From Microvirga aerilata (GTDB lineage Bacteria; Pseudomonadota; Alphaproteobacteria; Rhizobiales; Beijerinckiaceae): a stretch of 64,000 nucleotides of DNA. The stretch covers positions 62,001 through 126,000 of the forward strand of contig NZ_JAEQMY010000006.1 in the NCBI RefSeq assembly GCF_016743775.1. The letters are read 5' to 3'. Shown in pieces: positions 35,387 through 45,112 of the stretch. Both the position numbers and the translations under genes were made by a program. How positions within the stretch are numbered: position 1 is the stretch's first letter; the number at the start of each line of letters is the position of its first letter. Below the pieces are notes generated by a model that was given only the letters and a program-made list of their open reading frames with translations, searched no databases and had not been told where the DNA came from.

Positions 35387-36901
35387 TTATCCAAGCACAG
35401 TATCGTAGAACGTCCCGGGCTCTTCGATCTCGCGCATCCTGCCCTTGTCGATGAGCAGGAAGCGGGTGCCGATGGTGGTCACGAAGCTTCGGTCGTGGGA
35501 CACCACGATGCAGGTGGCTTCCGCATCGAGGATTTCCGTTTCGAGCTGCTCGCGTCCGGGAATGTCCACGTGGTTGGTGGGCTCGTCCATGAGATAGAAA
35601 TTCGGCTCGGACAGGCGCAGCGCCAGCAGGCCGAGCCGCGCCTTCTGGCCCGGCGACAGTTTGGCGATGGGCAGCGTCTGCCGCTCGATGGAAAAGCCTG
35701 CTTCGGCCAGTACCGCGCGGCTGCGCTGATCGCCGAGGCGGAACCGCGACAGGATGAAATCGTGCGCGGTGCTTCCGCTTGGCAATTGCTGCATGCCCTG
35801 ATCCACATAGCCGAGCGCAAGGCTTGGGCTCACCCGGATGCCGGGCAAGCCATCCGGCTCACGCATCGCCCGGTGCAGCAGGCGCACGAGCTGCGACTTG
35901 CCCGCGCCGTTGCGGCCCAGCACCACGATGCGCTCCCCCTGCGCGACTTCGAGCTTGGGGATGGCAAAGAGCTTTCGCCCGTCCGGCGCCTGCACAGTGA
36001 CGTTCTCCAATGCCACCAGCACCCGCGCATGGGTGCCGCGATTGCCGAGCCGGATCTCGCCGGCCCGCTCCTTGTGCACGGACCGGGCGTTTTGCTCCAA
36101 CGCATCGGCGCGGCGCTTGATCTGCGCGGATTTCACCTGCGCGGCGTCGCTGCCGCCGTTGATGCCGACATTGCGCAGCGTCGAGGCACTCTGGCGCAGG
36201 CGCTTGACCTCGCGCAGGGTCCTGTCGCGCTGCGCGAGGGCTGCCGCGTCATGTTCCTCCAACAGCACGCGGGCGCGCCGATAGGGATGCGCGAACGAGA
36301 TGGACTCCTCAGGCCGCAGGAACAGGGTCTTGTTCGTACAGGCATCGAGAAAATCGCGGTCGTGGCTCGCCACCACGATGGGCGCCGTGTAGGACGCATT
36401 GCTGATCCACGCCTCCAGCCGGAAGAGCTTTTCCAGATCGAGGTGGTTCGTGGGCTCGTCCAGCAGCAGGATGTCGGGCTCGGTGATCCAGGCCCGGGCG
36501 ATGAGCGCCAGGCGCTGCCAGCCGCCGCTGAGCGCGGAGATCGGCAGGACGCGAAGATCGGCTGGGGTCTGGAACTCGTCGAGCACCATGTCCACGCGCC
36601 ATTCCTGGCTCGCACGCTCTTCGGGCGCAAGCGCCTGATGCAGGACACCGTGGAAGGACAGATCGAGCAGGTGCGCCGGCACGTCCTGCTCCACGAGAGC
36701 GATGCGCAGGCCGCGCGAGCGGATGATGTCGCCGTGGGTTGGCTCGGCGAGACCCGCAAGGCATTTCAGAAGGGTCGATTTTCCGGCGCCGTTGGCCGCC
36801 ACGAGGCCGAGGCGGTCACCCTCGCCGATCACGAGGTTCAGGTTTTGGAACAAGGGCGTATGGGCAACGACGCCGACATTGCGAAGGCTGAGGGAAGTCA
36901 T
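35387..36901 (-). CDS. ABC-F family ATPase (ribosome-associated)
   Basis: The 504-residue protein has two ABC domains on one chain and no membrane helices. The first has Walker A LVAANGAGKSTLL, signature ISALSGGWQRLAL and Walker B ILLLDEPTNHLD. The second has VLGRNGAGKSQLV, KLSPGQKARLG and NFYLMDEPTNHVD. The interdomain linker (about 225-310) is rich in Arg, Lys, Ala and Gln, as expected for the P-site tRNA-interaction motif. ABC-F proteins act on the ribosome as translation factors or antibiotic-protection factors. A short ORF and stacked hairpins precede it. A divergent MFS exporter lies upstream. It is shorter than EttA and Uup; the exact subgroup is unresolved. Confidence 0.88.
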   Translation of the reverse strand: MTSLSLRNVGVVAHTPLFQNLNLVIGEGDRLGLVAANGAGKSTLLKCLAGLAEPTHGDIIRSRGLRIALVEQDVPAHLLDLSFHGVLHQALAPEERASQEWRVDMVLDEFQTPADLRVLPISALSGGWQRLALIARAWITEPDILLLDEPTNHLDLEKLFRLEAWISNASYTAPIVVASHDRDFLDACTNKTLFLRPEESISFAHPYRRARVLLEEHDAAALAQRDRTLREVKRLRQSASTLRNVGINGGSDAAQVKSAQIKRRADALEQNARSVHKERAGEIRLGNRGTHARVLVALENVTVQAPDGRKLFAIPKLEVAQGERIVVLGRNGAGKSQLVRLLHRAMREPDGLPGIRVSPSLALGYVDQGMQQLPSGSTAHDFILSRFRLGDQRSRAVLAEAGFSIERQTLPIAKLSPGQKARLGLLALRLSEPNFYLMDEPTNHVDIPGREQLETEILDAEATCIVVSHDRSFVTTIGTRFLLIDKGRMREIEEPGTFYDTVLG

Positions 36902-37054
36902 GGATGGGATCTCTGGTGCAGCGCGCCTGGGCCTGAAGCCATCAAAGCGCGTAAAAGTCTGGAACGTGTCAGACGCGCCGGCTCCTTGCGGAGCCTGGCG
37001 CGGAAAGCCGTTCAGAGCTGACCAGAATGAGATGGAGGCGGTTTTAGGAGACCG
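36902..37054 (-). promoter_or_regulatory. Candidate attenuator leader of the ABC-F gene
   Basis: On the minus-strand RNA, a strong hairpin forms from 37002-36974: two 6-bp blocks, CGCGCC/GGCGCG and GGCTCC/GGAGCC, with one bulge. Next comes a 5-bp hairpin GTCTG/CAGAC (36974-36957) followed by TTTT (36956-36953). A second GGCGCG (36927-36922), just before the gene start, could compete for the CGCGCC arm. Mutually exclusive pairings after a short ORF fit an attenuator. This is inference, not shown. Confidence 0.45.
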
Positions 37055-37141
37055 TCAGATCCGTTCGATGGTCGGCCCTGCAACAAACTGCTGCAGGGCA
37101 TGCCAGGGGCCGAACATGCGCAGATGCATCGCCTCAGTCAT
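37055..37141 (-). CDS. Candidate 28-residue leader peptide upstream of the ABC-F gene
   Basis: The ORF reads MTEAMHLRMFGPWHALQQFV, then AGPTIERI. It has a good Shine-Dalgarno (GGAGGG, 4 bases before the ATG) and host-like codon use. It ends 153 bases before the ABC-F start. Its own coding sequence contains an 8-bp hairpin (GCCCTGCA/TGCAGGGC, 37075-37099). Short ORFs upstream of antibiotic-resistance ABC-F genes often work as drug-stalled leader peptides; assigning that role here is inference. The rest of the 382-bp gap (37142-37283) holds an AT-rich patch at 37230-37252 and presumably the divergent promoters. Confidence 0.5.
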   Translation of the reverse strand: MTEAMHLRMFGPWHALQQFVAGPTIERI

Positions 37142-37283
37142 GCAGCCCTCCCTGGTTCGAACGTGAATCGATCCGGTATGCTTAACCGGGATGAGACGCG
37201 AATGCAACGCGCCTGCGAAGGCTGGCCCCTAGTTTATAAAATGTTATATCTGTGCCTGTGGGTGCGGATCATAGGGGTTGGAG

Positions 37284-38501
37284 ATGTCTGGTGCTGTGGT
37301 TGAGGTTGCAGCGCCGTCGATCTGGCGTCAGCAGCCGTTCTGGAACCTCTTTGTGCCTGCAATCGGCGTCGGTCTCGAGCAGCAGATCGTTTTCATCGCT
37401 TTGCCGCTCCTCGTGTATCAGGCCACCGCATCGACCATCGAAATGAATCTGGTTCGCGGGCTGGGTCTTTTGCCCAATCTTCTTCTCGCGTTCGTCATCG
37501 GTGCCATCGTCGATCAGGCGGACAAGAAAAGTTGGCTCGTCCTCGCTTTGGCCGCACAAGCCGCCTGCCTGTGCGGCCTGGCGCTGGCCTTCCAGCAGGA
37601 CAATGTCCAACCGGCCCTCACCTATCCTCTGATCTTTTTCCTGAGCACCGCCATCTATGCCTACTACAACGCGCAGACCGTGGCCTTGAAGATGGCTCTG
37701 CGACAGGAGGACCTCGGACCGGCAACGGCCGCGCTCTCTTCCATCGGCCAAGCGTTTCAGATGCTGGGACCGGCGCTCGCCGGTCTCCTACTGATGCTCC
37801 CATCGCCTTCGGCGAGCCTCTGGGCCGCGGCCATCGTGGCCCTTCTCGGTTTCGCAGCCGTTCTCCGGCTCAAGCTGCCCCATGCCGTGAAAAATCCGGG
37901 TGAGCGCCTCGGCGTTCGGATCGCCGAGGGATGGGAGGCTTTGCAGGCCAATCGCCCCCTATGGCTGCTGACCCTGGTGGTGATCGTGACCAATTCCGCC
38001 GCAGGCATGTTCAGCATCACCATGCTTCAGAAGCCCCAGGCGGCTGGATTGTCCGGAGCCCAGATCGGCCTCATGTTCTCCGTTGCCGGCGGTATCGGTG
38101 TTACCGGCGCCCTGCTGGCGCCGCGGGTCCGCCAACGGTTCACCATGGGCGGAGCCTGCCTCCTGGGGCTTGGTTTCGTGACCTTGTGCTACGCCGCCGC
38201 CAGCCTCGCGTCGCACCCGGTAACGCTCACCGCCATTCTCGCCTGTGACGCCTTCTTCGGGATGATCTACAACGTGATGACTTGGACGCTGCGCCAGGAG
38301 ACCACGCCCACACCTGTGATCGGGCGCGTAACGGGCATGACGGGCTCTCTCTTCAAGCTCGCCATGCCGTTTGCCATCGTGGCTGCGGGCCTCCTGTCGG
38401 AACAAGCGGGCATGGGGCTGGTATTCCTGGCCAGCGCTGCGCTCAACGGTGCAATGCTGGTCGCGTTCTGGCTCACGCCAGCCTTGCGGAATTTGAAATA
38501 G
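37284..38501 (+). CDS. Major facilitator superfamily transporter
   Basis: The 405-residue protein has about 12 hydrophobic helices in two halves joined near residue 200. The helix 2-3 loop reads FVIGAIVDQADKKSWLVLALAAQ. It resembles MFS exporters of the DHA1/MFS_3 type rather than sugar importers. The ATG has AGGGG upstream. It is divergent from the ABC-F gene, with the leader region between them, so a common drug- or toxin-response role is possible. Its substrate is unknown. Confidence 0.85.
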   Translation: MSGAVVEVAAPSIWRQQPFWNLFVPAIGVGLEQQIVFIALPLLVYQATASTIEMNLVRGLGLLPNLLLAFVIGAIVDQADKKSWLVLALAAQAACLCGLALAFQQDNVQPALTYPLIFFLSTAIYAYYNAQTVALKMALRQEDLGPATAALSSIGQAFQMLGPALAGLLLMLPSPSASLWAAAIVALLGFAAVLRLKLPHAVKNPGERLGVRIAEGWEALQANRPLWLLTLVVIVTNSAAGMFSITMLQKPQAAGLSGAQIGLMFSVAGGIGVTGALLAPRVRQRFTMGGACLLGLGFVTLCYAAASLASHPVTLTAILACDAFFGMIYNVMTWTLRQETTPTPVIGRVTGMTGSLFKLAMPFAIVAAGLLSEQAGMGLVFLASAALNGAMLVAFWLTPALRNLK

Positions 38502-38529
38502 GGCGCATAGTTCAGCCGTGCCCTAAAGA

Positions 38530-38856
38530 TCAGGCAACATCGGGATCAGCGCATCTCCATGGAGAGTCCCCCTCAATCCGCGAGTCTGGGGGATGATGTC
38601 GAGCCGCACGACAGGCCGTGACGGCAGGTTCTCCGATGGGAGGATCGGCCATAGGGTGTTCCTCCTGCAGGTCTTCTCCTAACCACTGCCGGACGTGGTC
38701 GGGATCGAGCCCGATGTCGCGGATGAGATGATCCCCAAGGGACTGGAGTCGCTCCAACTCATCCCGCAGATGCCGCATCTGGGCATGAGCGATCCAGGAT
38801 TGGCGGATATTACGCAGGCGGGAAACGAACACGTCCCGCAGGATGAGATGGACCAT
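38530..38856 (-). CDS. DUF1127 protein with C-terminal extension
   Basis: The first 60 residues match DUF1127: WIAHAQMRHLRDELERLQSL, then GDHLIRDIGLDPDHVRQWL. A further 45 residues with no recognisable fold follow (108 in all, against about 50-70 usually). Small Arg-rich DUF1127 proteins in alphaproteobacteria have been linked to RNA turnover and to phosphate or carbon metabolism. It has a near-perfect Shine-Dalgarno (AGGAGGT) and is divergent from a LysR regulator. Confidence 0.82.
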   Translation of the reverse strand: MVHLILRDVFVSRLRNIRQSWIAHAQMRHLRDELERLQSLGDHLIRDIGLDPDHVRQWLGEDLQEEHPMADPPIGEPAVTACRAARHHPPDSRIEGDSPWRCADPDVA

Positions 38857-38958
38857 GCTTGACCTCCTGTCATGGGAGGTCGCCTATTCTTCTCATATTT
38901 ACAGTGGCTTCAAACGGTATATCCTTCAGGGTGTCTTGAGAAAAAGTCATGTGAGATC

Positions 38959-39894
38959 ATGCCTCGCCTCCCCTCCCTGAATGCCCTGCGAACATTTGAG
39001 GCCGTGGCTCGCCTGGGCGGCATGGAGCGGGCTGCGGGCGAGCTTCATGTAACCCAGAGCGCCGTCAGCCGGCAGATCCGGCTGCTCGAAGAGGAGCTTG
39101 GTATTCTCCTGTTTCGGCGGGTTCACCGCGCTCTCGTGCTTACTCCGAAAGGTCAGGCCCCGGCCTCGACCTTGCGCGCGGCACTCGATCTCATCTCAAG
39201 TGGTGTAGAGCACCTCGCGCAACCGTCTGAGCGGCTGAGGATCCACGTTGCGTCAACCTTTGGCATCCGCTGGCTCGTGCCAAGACTCTCTCGATTCGAG
39301 GCTCGCCATCCGGAATGGCGGATCGAGGTGAATCTCGCCTGGTACAACTTCGAGCCTAAGGATCAGGGGTACGATGTCGGCATCACCTATGGCCGCTCCT
39401 CATGGCCTGATGCGTGTCTCACCCCCATTCTGACCGAACAGCTGACACCGGTCTGCTCTCCAGATTTTTTGGAGAGACACCGGCCTCCGAGGCAAGCCAG
39501 TGACTTCGATACCTTGCAAATCCTCCATTGTCAGTTTCAACCGCCGAACCCAGGTGATTGGCACCGCTGGGCATCAGATTGGAGCGGTGGCTTCTTCGAT
39601 ACTAACCGCGGCGAGGTATTCGCTACGCTCGATCTTTCCCTACGTGCCGCAGAAACAGGACGAGGAATTGCCATGGCCGATCTGGCGATGGTCGAGGACG
39701 ATCTTGCCCTCCGACGTCTCATTCGGCCTTGCCCGGAGGCGATGGTGTCCGGGGATACCTATCACTTCGTTCAACCGGAGCCGGAGCACAACACTCCTAT
39801 CGTGCTGGCTTTCCGCGATTGGCTTCTGGAGGAGGCGCAAGCCTCCACGATTCAGAGCCGAACAGTCCTTTTCGCCTCTCCCGTTCAGGCTTGA
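38959..39894 (+). CDS. LysR-type transcriptional regulator, GcvA-like
   Basis: The 311-residue protein has an N-terminal winged helix (LPSLNALRTFEAVARLGGMERAAGELHVTQSAVSRQIRLLEEEL) and a periplasmic-binding-like effector domain. The opening LPSLNALRTFEA is typical of the GcvA/TrpI-like subgroup. Codons are visibly less GC-rich than in neighbouring genes. It is divergent from the DUF1127 gene over a 102-bp gap, which it probably regulates; I found only a weak CTTCA/TTGAG dyad there. It overlaps convergent yggS by 10 bp. Confidence 0.9.
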   Translation: MPRLPSLNALRTFEAVARLGGMERAAGELHVTQSAVSRQIRLLEEELGILLFRRVHRALVLTPKGQAPASTLRAALDLISSGVEHLAQPSERLRIHVASTFGIRWLVPRLSRFEARHPEWRIEVNLAWYNFEPKDQGYDVGITYGRSSWPDACLTPILTEQLTPVCSPDFLERHRPPRQASDFDTLQILHCQFQPPNPGDWHRWASDWSGGFFDTNRGEVFATLDLSLRAAETGRGIAMADLAMVEDDLALRRLIRPCPEAMVSGDTYHFVQPEPEHNTPIVLAFRDWLLEEAQASTIQSRTVLFASPVQA

Positions 39895-40568
39895 GCCTTC
39901 GCGCGACTCCCAAAGATCGCGCTGCCCACCCGCACATGGGTGGCGCCGAGCTGGATGGCCGCGTCGAAATCGGCGCTCATGCCCATGGAAAGCACCTTGA
40001 GGCCATGCCGCTTGGCGACGGTGTTGAGGAGCGCGAAATGGGGCGACGGTGGGTCCTCGGCCGGGGGGATGCACATGAGGCCTTCGATCGTGAGGCCGTG
40101 CTTGCTGCGGCAGGCCTCGAGGAAAGCGTCGACCTCGGTGGGGATCACCCCACCCTTCTGCGGCTCCTCGCCGGTGTTCACCTGGACCAGCAGGCGCGGC
40201 GTCCTGCCCTGCCGGGCGATCTCCTTGGCGAGCGCCTCCGCTAACGAGGGCCGGTCGAGGGTGTGGATCACGTCGAAGAGCTCCACCGCCTCACGGGCCT
40301 TGTTGGACTGGAGCGGGCCGATCATGTGGAGTTCGACTCCTTCGTAGCGCTCGCGAAGGCTAAGCCACTTGGCCTTGGCCTCCTGCACGTAGTTCTCGCC
40401 GAACACCCGCTGGCCTGCGGCGAGCACAGGCTCGATGGCTTCTGCTGGAAACGTTTTCGACACGGCCACGAGCGTAATGCCTGAGGGATCCCGGTCATAA
40501 TCGGAGGCCGCGCGCGCGATGCTCTCCCGCACCTGCCTCAAGCCTTCGACCGCATCGTTCTCGCTCAT
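39885..40568 (-). CDS. yggS: YggS/PROSC-family pyridoxal phosphate homeostasis protein
   Basis: The 227-residue single-domain TIM-barrel protein binds PLP but has no known catalysis. It carries the PLP lysine K38 in LVAVSKTFPAE, the segments FGENYVQEAKAKW and HMIGPLQSNKA, and MGMSADFDAAIQLGATHVRVGSAIFG at the phosphate end. It helps keep vitamin B6 and amino-acid pools balanced. I chose the ATG at 40568; longer frame runs into a repeat. Divergent from leuS. Confidence 0.93.
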   Translation of the reverse strand: MSENDAVEGLRQVRESIARAASDYDRDPSGITLVAVSKTFPAEAIEPVLAAGQRVFGENYVQEAKAKWLSLRERYEGVELHMIGPLQSNKAREAVELFDVIHTLDRPSLAEALAKEIARQGRTPRLLVQVNTGEEPQKGGVIPTEVDAFLEACRSKHGLTIEGLMCIPPAEDPPSPHFALLNTVAKRHGLKVLSMGMSADFDAAIQLGATHVRVGSAIFGSRAKAQA

Positions 40569-40585
40569 GGTGTCCTCTCTCACTC

Positions 40586-40697
40586 GTGTCATCCCGCCGG
40601 AGATGGCCCTATGCCATCGGAGGGGAAGGGGATCCACGGTCCGGCACACCGCCATGGACCCGCTCCCCGGCCCGTCCGAGCCGCCCGGGATGACACC
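40586..40697. repeat. Intergenic repeat element, copy 7 (type A)
   Basis: Outer ends GTGTCATCCCG and CGGGATGACACC are inverted repeats. The inner CCATGGACCCGCTCCCC tract corresponds to the CCATGGATCCCCTTCCC of other copies. It lies between divergent yggS and leuS. A possible leuS promoter, TTGACC with CTAG-like sequence 17-18 bp downstream, follows at about 40734-40762. Confidence 0.72.
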
Positions 40698-40822
40698 GGG
40701 GCAAATCTTGACCGCCTCCCACACGCGAAACCGTTGACCGCGCGGGAGAGCTGTGTCCTAGTCCGCCGCAACGTGGCGGCGCAAGCCGCTTGAATCTTTC
40801 AAACGACGGATACTTGAGAAAA

Positions 40823-43444
40823 ATGAGGCCCGAGCGCTACAACGCCAAGGAAGCCGAGCTGAAATGGCGGCAGGTCTGGAACGACCGCGACCTGTTCAAG
40901 ACCCATAACGACGACCCGCGTCCGAAATACTACGTGCTCGAGATGTTTCCCTATCCGTCGGGGCGCATCCATATGGGCCACGTGCGCAACTACACCATGG
41001 GCGACGTGGTGGCGCGCTACAAGCGGGCCAAGGGCTTCAACGTGCTCCACCCCATGGGCTGGGACGCCTTCGGCATGCCGGCGGAGAACGCCGCCATGCA
41101 GAACAAGGTCCATCCCAAGGAATGGACCTACGCCAACATCAGATCCATGCGCGGCCAGCTGCAGAGCATGGGATTGGCCATCGATTGGAGCCGCGAGATC
41201 GCCACCTGCGATCCGAGCTATTACCGGCACCAGCAGCGCATGTTCCTGGACTTCCTCGAGGCCGGTCTCGTCGACCGCAAGACCGCCAAGGTGAACTGGG
41301 ACCCGGTGGACCACACGGTGCTCGCCAACGAGCAGGTGATCGACGGGCGCGGCTGGCGCTCCGGCGCCCTGGTCGAGCAGCGCGAGCTGACCCAATGGTT
41401 TTTGAAGATCACGGATTTCGCCGAGGATCTGAACAGCAGGCTCGACACCCTCGACCGCTGGCCCGAAAAGGTGCGCCTGATGCAGCGCAACTGGATCGGC
41501 CGCTCGGAAGGCCTGCTGGTGCGCTTTGCGCTGAAGCCCGAGACCGTGCCGAACGGCGAGACCGAGCTGCAGATCTACACCACGCGGCCCGATACGCTTT
41601 TCGGCGCCAAGTTCATGGCGGTTGCGCCTGACCACCCCCTGGCCAGGGCCGCGGCCGAGAAGAACCCGGAGCTTGCCGCCTTCATCGAGGAGTGCAAGCG
41701 CGTCGGCACGGCCCAGGAAGCCATCGACAAAGCCGAGAAGCTGGGCTTCGACACCGGCGTCAGGGCCGAGCACCCGTTCGATCCGAACTGGACCCTGCCG
41801 GTTTACGTGGCGAACTTCATCTTGATGGAATACGGCACCGGCGCCATCTTCGGCTGCCCGGCGCATGACCAGCGCGACCTGGATTTCGTCAACAAGTACG
41901 GTCTCGGCAACACGCCGGTGGTCTGCCCGCCGGACCAGGACCCAGCCTCCTTCGTGGTCACCGACGTGGCCTATGACGGCGAAGGCCGGATGATCAATTC
42001 CCGCTTCCTGGATGGCATGAGCATTCCGGAAGCGAAGGAAGAGGTTGCCCGCCGCCTGGAAGGCCAGACCCGGGGCAACCAGCCGGTCGCCGAGCGCAAG
42101 GTGAACTTCCGCCTGCGCGACTGGGGCATCTCGCGCCAGCGCTACTGGGGCTGCCCGATCCCGGTCATTCATTGCGAGACTTGCGGCGTCGTGCCGGTGC
42201 CCAAGGACCAGCTGCCCGTGGTGCTGCCGGAGGACGTCTCCTTCGACGTACCAGGCAACCCCCTCGACCGCCACCCCACCTGGAAGCATGTGAGCTGCCC
42301 GAGCTGCGGCGGCAAGGCGCGCCGCGAGACGGACACCATGGACACGTTTGTCGATTCGTCCTGGTACTTCGCCCGCTTCACCGACCCGACCCTGACGGAT
42401 CAGCCCACCGACCGCGCTACGGTCGATGCCTGGCTGCCGGTGGACCAGTATATCGGCGGCATCGAGCACGCGATCCTGCACCTGCTCTATTCGCGCTTCT
42501 TCACCCGCGCCATGAAGGCGACGGGCCATGCCGGAATGGACGAGCCGTTTGCCGGCCTGTTCACGCAGGGCATGGTGGTGCACGAGACCTACAAGGACGG
42601 GAGCGGCGCCTGGGTGCTGCCCTCCGACGTGCGCTTCGAGACCGACGGCAATGTGCGCAAGGCCTTCCATGTGGAGAGCGGCGCGCCGATCGAGATCGGC
42701 TCGATCGAGAAGATGTCGAAGTCGAAGAAGAACACGGTCGATCCGGACGAGATCATCGGTTCTTATGGCGCCGACACCGCCCGCTGGTTCATGCTCTCCG
42801 ACTCGCCGCCTGAGCGCGACGTGATCTGGACCGAAGAAGGCGTGCAGGGCGCCGGCCGCTTCGTGCAGCGGGTGTGGCGCCTCGTCGGCGAGATCGCGGA
42901 TCGCATGGGCGGCGGCGATGGTGCCGCCGCGGACGGCACTATCGGCACCGCCGTGCGCAAGGCCGCGCATAAGGCGCTTGCCGCCGTCGAGGAGGATGTG
43001 GAGCGCCTGCGCTTCAACCGCTGCGTTGCCCATCTCTACGAGCTCGCCAACAGCCTGCAGGATCTGGCGAACCAGGCCAAGATCACCGACGAGCCTGGCA
43101 TGGGCGCGGCCTTTGCCGAGGCCGGGCGCATCTTCGTGCAGCTGCTCGCTCCCATGATGCCGCATCTGGCGGAGGAGTGCTGGGAAGCCCTGGGCCAGTC
43201 GGGCCTCGTGACGGACGCAGCCTGGCCTGCAGTCGATCGCTCGCTCCTGGTCGAGGACACGGTCACCTTGCCGGTCCAGGTCAACGGCAAGAAGCGGGCC
43301 GACGTGACGGTTGCCCGGGACGCCGATCAGGCTACCATCGAGGCAGCCGTGCTCTCGCTTGATGGCGTGCAGAAGGCTATGGAAGGCAAACCGGCCCGCA
43401 AGATCATCGTCGTTCCCCAGAGGATCGTGAATGTCGTCGTTTAA
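40823..43444 (+). CDS. leuS: Leucyl-tRNA synthetase
   Basis: The 873-residue class Ia enzyme charges tRNA-Leu and edits mischarged products. The HIGH motif is HMGH (50-53) within [16 protein letters not shown], the CP1 editing domain contains [12 protein letters not shown], and KMSKS lies at 630-634. I chose the ATG at 40823 because the upstream in-frame TTG at 40790 has no Shine-Dalgarno. The 3' end overlaps lptE by 14 bp, so leuS, lptE and holA form one operon. Confidence 0.97.
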   Translation: MRPERYNAKEAELKWRQVWNDRDLFKTHNDDPRPKYYVLEMFPYPSGRIHMGHVRNYTMGDVVARYKRAKGFNVLHPMGWDAFGMPAENAAMQNKVHPKEWTYANIRSMRGQLQSMGLAIDWSREIATCDPSYYRHQQRMFLDFLEAGLVDRKTAKVNWDPVDHTVLANEQVIDGRGWRSGALVEQRELTQWFLKITDFAEDLNSRLDTLDRWPEKVRLMQRNWIGRSEGLLVRFALKPETVPNGETELQIYTTRPDTLFGAKFMAVAPDHPLARAAAEKNPELAAFIEECKRVGTAQEAIDKAEKLGFDTGVRAEHPFDPNWTLPVYVANFILMEYGTGAIFGCPAHDQRDLDFVNKYGLGNTPVVCPPDQDPASFVVTDVAYDGEGRMINSRFLDGMSIPEAKEEVARRLEGQTRGNQPVAERKVNFRLRDWGISRQRYWGCPIPVIHCETCGVVPVPKDQLPVVLPEDVSFDVPGNPLDRHPTWKHVSCPSCGGKARRETDTMDTFVDSSWYFARFTDPTLTDQPTDRATVDAWLPVDQYIGGIEHAILHLLYSRFFTRAMKATGHAGMDEPFAGLFTQGMVVHETYKDGSGAWVLPSDVRFETDGNVRKAFHVESGAPIEIGSIEKMSKSKKNTVDPDEIIGSYGADTARWFMLSDSPPERDVIWTEEGVQGAGRFVQRVWRLVGEIADRMGGGDGAAADGTIGTAVRKAAHKALAAVEEDVERLRFNRCVAHLYELANSLQDLANQAKITDEPGMGAAFAEAGRIFVQLLAPMMPHLAEECWEALGQSGLVTDAAWPAVDRSLLVEDTVTLPVQVNGKKRADVTVARDADQATIEAAVLSLDGVQKAMEGKPARKIIVVPQRIVNVVV

Positions 43445-43967
43445 CCTCAAGGGCTTCGCCCGCGTCGCTCTCGCGGCAGGCCTCACCCTGAGCCTGTCCG
43501 CCTGCTTCCGCCCTCTCCACGGTCCGACAGCTTCGGGCCGGTCGCTGCAGACGGAGCTCGCCTCCATCGAGGTGCCCGAGAGGAAATGGCCTGGAGCCCT
43601 GGCAAACACGGGTCACTACCTGCGCAGCGAGCTGATCTATGCTCTCAATGGATCGGGCTCCGACACGCCCAAGCGCTATCGGCTGAATCTGGCTCTCAGC
43701 CAGAGCCAGTCGAGCCCGGTTGTCGACTCGCAGATCGGAACGGCAAGCTCCGTAATCGTCGGCGGCACGCTCACCTACACGCTGACCAGCCTTGACGGCA
43801 GCACGGTGATCACCCAGGGCACAGCAACATCCACGACGAGCTATGACCGCTTCCCGCAGCGCTTTGCCAACATCCGGGCAGGCCGGGATGCGGAAATCAG
43901 GCTGGCGAAGACCTTGGCCGAGCAGGTCAGGACCCGGTTGTCGGCGACGCTCGCCACCCGCACCTGA
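43431..43967 (+). CDS. lptE: LPS-assembly lipoprotein LptE
   Basis: The 178-residue protein has a lipoprotein signal peptide ending in the lipobox LSLSAC. It shows features of LptE/Rlp[21 protein letters not shown] near the start and long beta-strand-rich repeats. LptE plugs the LptD barrel in the outer membrane for lipopolysaccharide export. Position between leuS and holA is the usual one. The Shine-Dalgarno AGAGGA lies inside leuS. Confidence 0.9.
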   Translation: MSSFNLKGFARVALAAGLTLSLSACFRPLHGPTASGRSLQTELASIEVPERKWPGALANTGHYLRSELIYALNGSGSDTPKRYRLNLALSQSQSSPVVDSQIGTASSVIVGGTLTYTLTSLDGSTVITQGTATSTTSYDRFPQRFANIRAGRDAEIRLAKTLAEQVRTRLSATLATRT

Positions 43968-43971
43968 GCCG

Positions 43972-44991
43972 ATGGTCGCCGTCAAAGCAGGTGATGTGGA
44001 AGGGGCGCTGCGGCGCCCCGATCCGCGCATCGGCGTGTTCCTGTTCTACGGTCCCGATATGGGCCTCATCAACGAGCGTGCGCGCGCCGTCGCCGAGCGC
44101 TCGGTGGACAATCCGTCCGATCCCTTCCAGCTCATCCGTATCGATGGCGACGACATCGCATCCGACCCGGGCCGCCTTGCGGACGAAGCAGGCACCATGG
44201 GCCTTTTCGGAGGCAAGCGCGCGATCTGGGTGAAGTCGACCTCGCGCAACATTGCACCCGCGGTCGATGCGGTCCTGAAATCGGGCATGCAGGATACGGT
44301 GATCGTGATCGAGGGCGGTGATCTGCAGAAGTCGTCGCCTTTGAGAACCCTGTGCGAGCGCTCGCAAAACGCGCTCGCCCTGCCCTGCTATGCGGACGAG
44401 GCCAAGAACCTCGGCGCAGTCGTCGACGAGACCCTGAAAAGCAATGGCTTTTCCATTTCACGCGATGCCAGGACGGCCCTGATCGCCAGCCTCGGCGGAG
44501 ACCGTCTCGCGACCCGTGGCGAGCTCGCCAAGCTCATGCTCTATGCCCACGGGCAGCAGGAGATCACCTTGGGCGATGTGGACGCCATCATGAGCGACGT
44601 CTCGAGCCTTGCCATGGATGCGGTGGTCGACGCGGCATTTGCAGGCGAGGGCACTGGCTTGGAGACCGGTTCAAGGCGGCTGGCGGCGGAAGGCGTGAAT
44701 GCGGCCGTGCTGCTGGGTGCAGCCCTGCGTCACGCCTTAATGCTGCTGACCGCTCGTCTATCCGTAGAGGAAGGCCGCTCCATTCCGGCCGTCATGGAAA
44801 GCATGCGCAGCCTGCATTTTCGGCGAAAGCCGTTGGTGGAACGCCATCTCCAGCGCTGGACGAGCGGCAGCCTCAAGGATGCAATCGCTCTTCTTCAGGC
44901 AAGCCTTCTCCAGACCCGCCGCCTCTCCCATCTTGACGATACGATCGCGGCCAAAACCCTGCTCGACCTTGCGCGAGCCGCACGGCGATAG
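43972..44991 (+). CDS. holA: DNA polymerase III delta subunit
   Basis: The 339-residue protein is the clamp-loader subunit that opens the beta ring. It has the HolA pattern GVFLFYGPDMGLINERARAV at the N terminus (a degenerate AAA+ fold without a working P-loop). The collar domain includes RRLAAEGVNAAVLLGAALRHALML. The ATG at 43972 follows the lptE stop by 4 bp. Last gene of the leuS operon. Confidence 0.92.
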   Translation: MVAVKAGDVEGALRRPDPRIGVFLFYGPDMGLINERARAVAERSVDNPSDPFQLIRIDGDDIASDPGRLADEAGTMGLFGGKRAIWVKSTSRNIAPAVDAVLKSGMQDTVIVIEGGDLQKSSPLRTLCERSQNALALPCYADEAKNLGAVVDETLKSNGFSISRDARTALIASLGGDRLATRGELAKLMLYAHGQQEITLGDVDAIMSDVSSLAMDAVVDAAFAGEGTGLETGSRRLAAEGVNAAVLLGAALRHALMLLTARLSVEEGRSIPAVMESMRSLHFRRKPLVERHLQRWTSGSLKDAIALLQASLLQTRRLSHLDDTIAAKTLLDLARAARR

Positions 44992-45112
44992 ACCTCGCAG
45001 CGTACCCGCATGCCTTTGGTCATGGTCGGGCTTGTTGCGGCCGCCCCGATCTTCAAGAGCGTTGCGCTTCGGAGAGTGAGATAACGGGCACGGGGCGGCG
45101 TTCTGAGGAAGG

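Noticed and set aside
40799-43609. A 936-codon open frame opposite leuS
   Set aside because: Same shadow effect; leuS on the plus strand is unambiguous.
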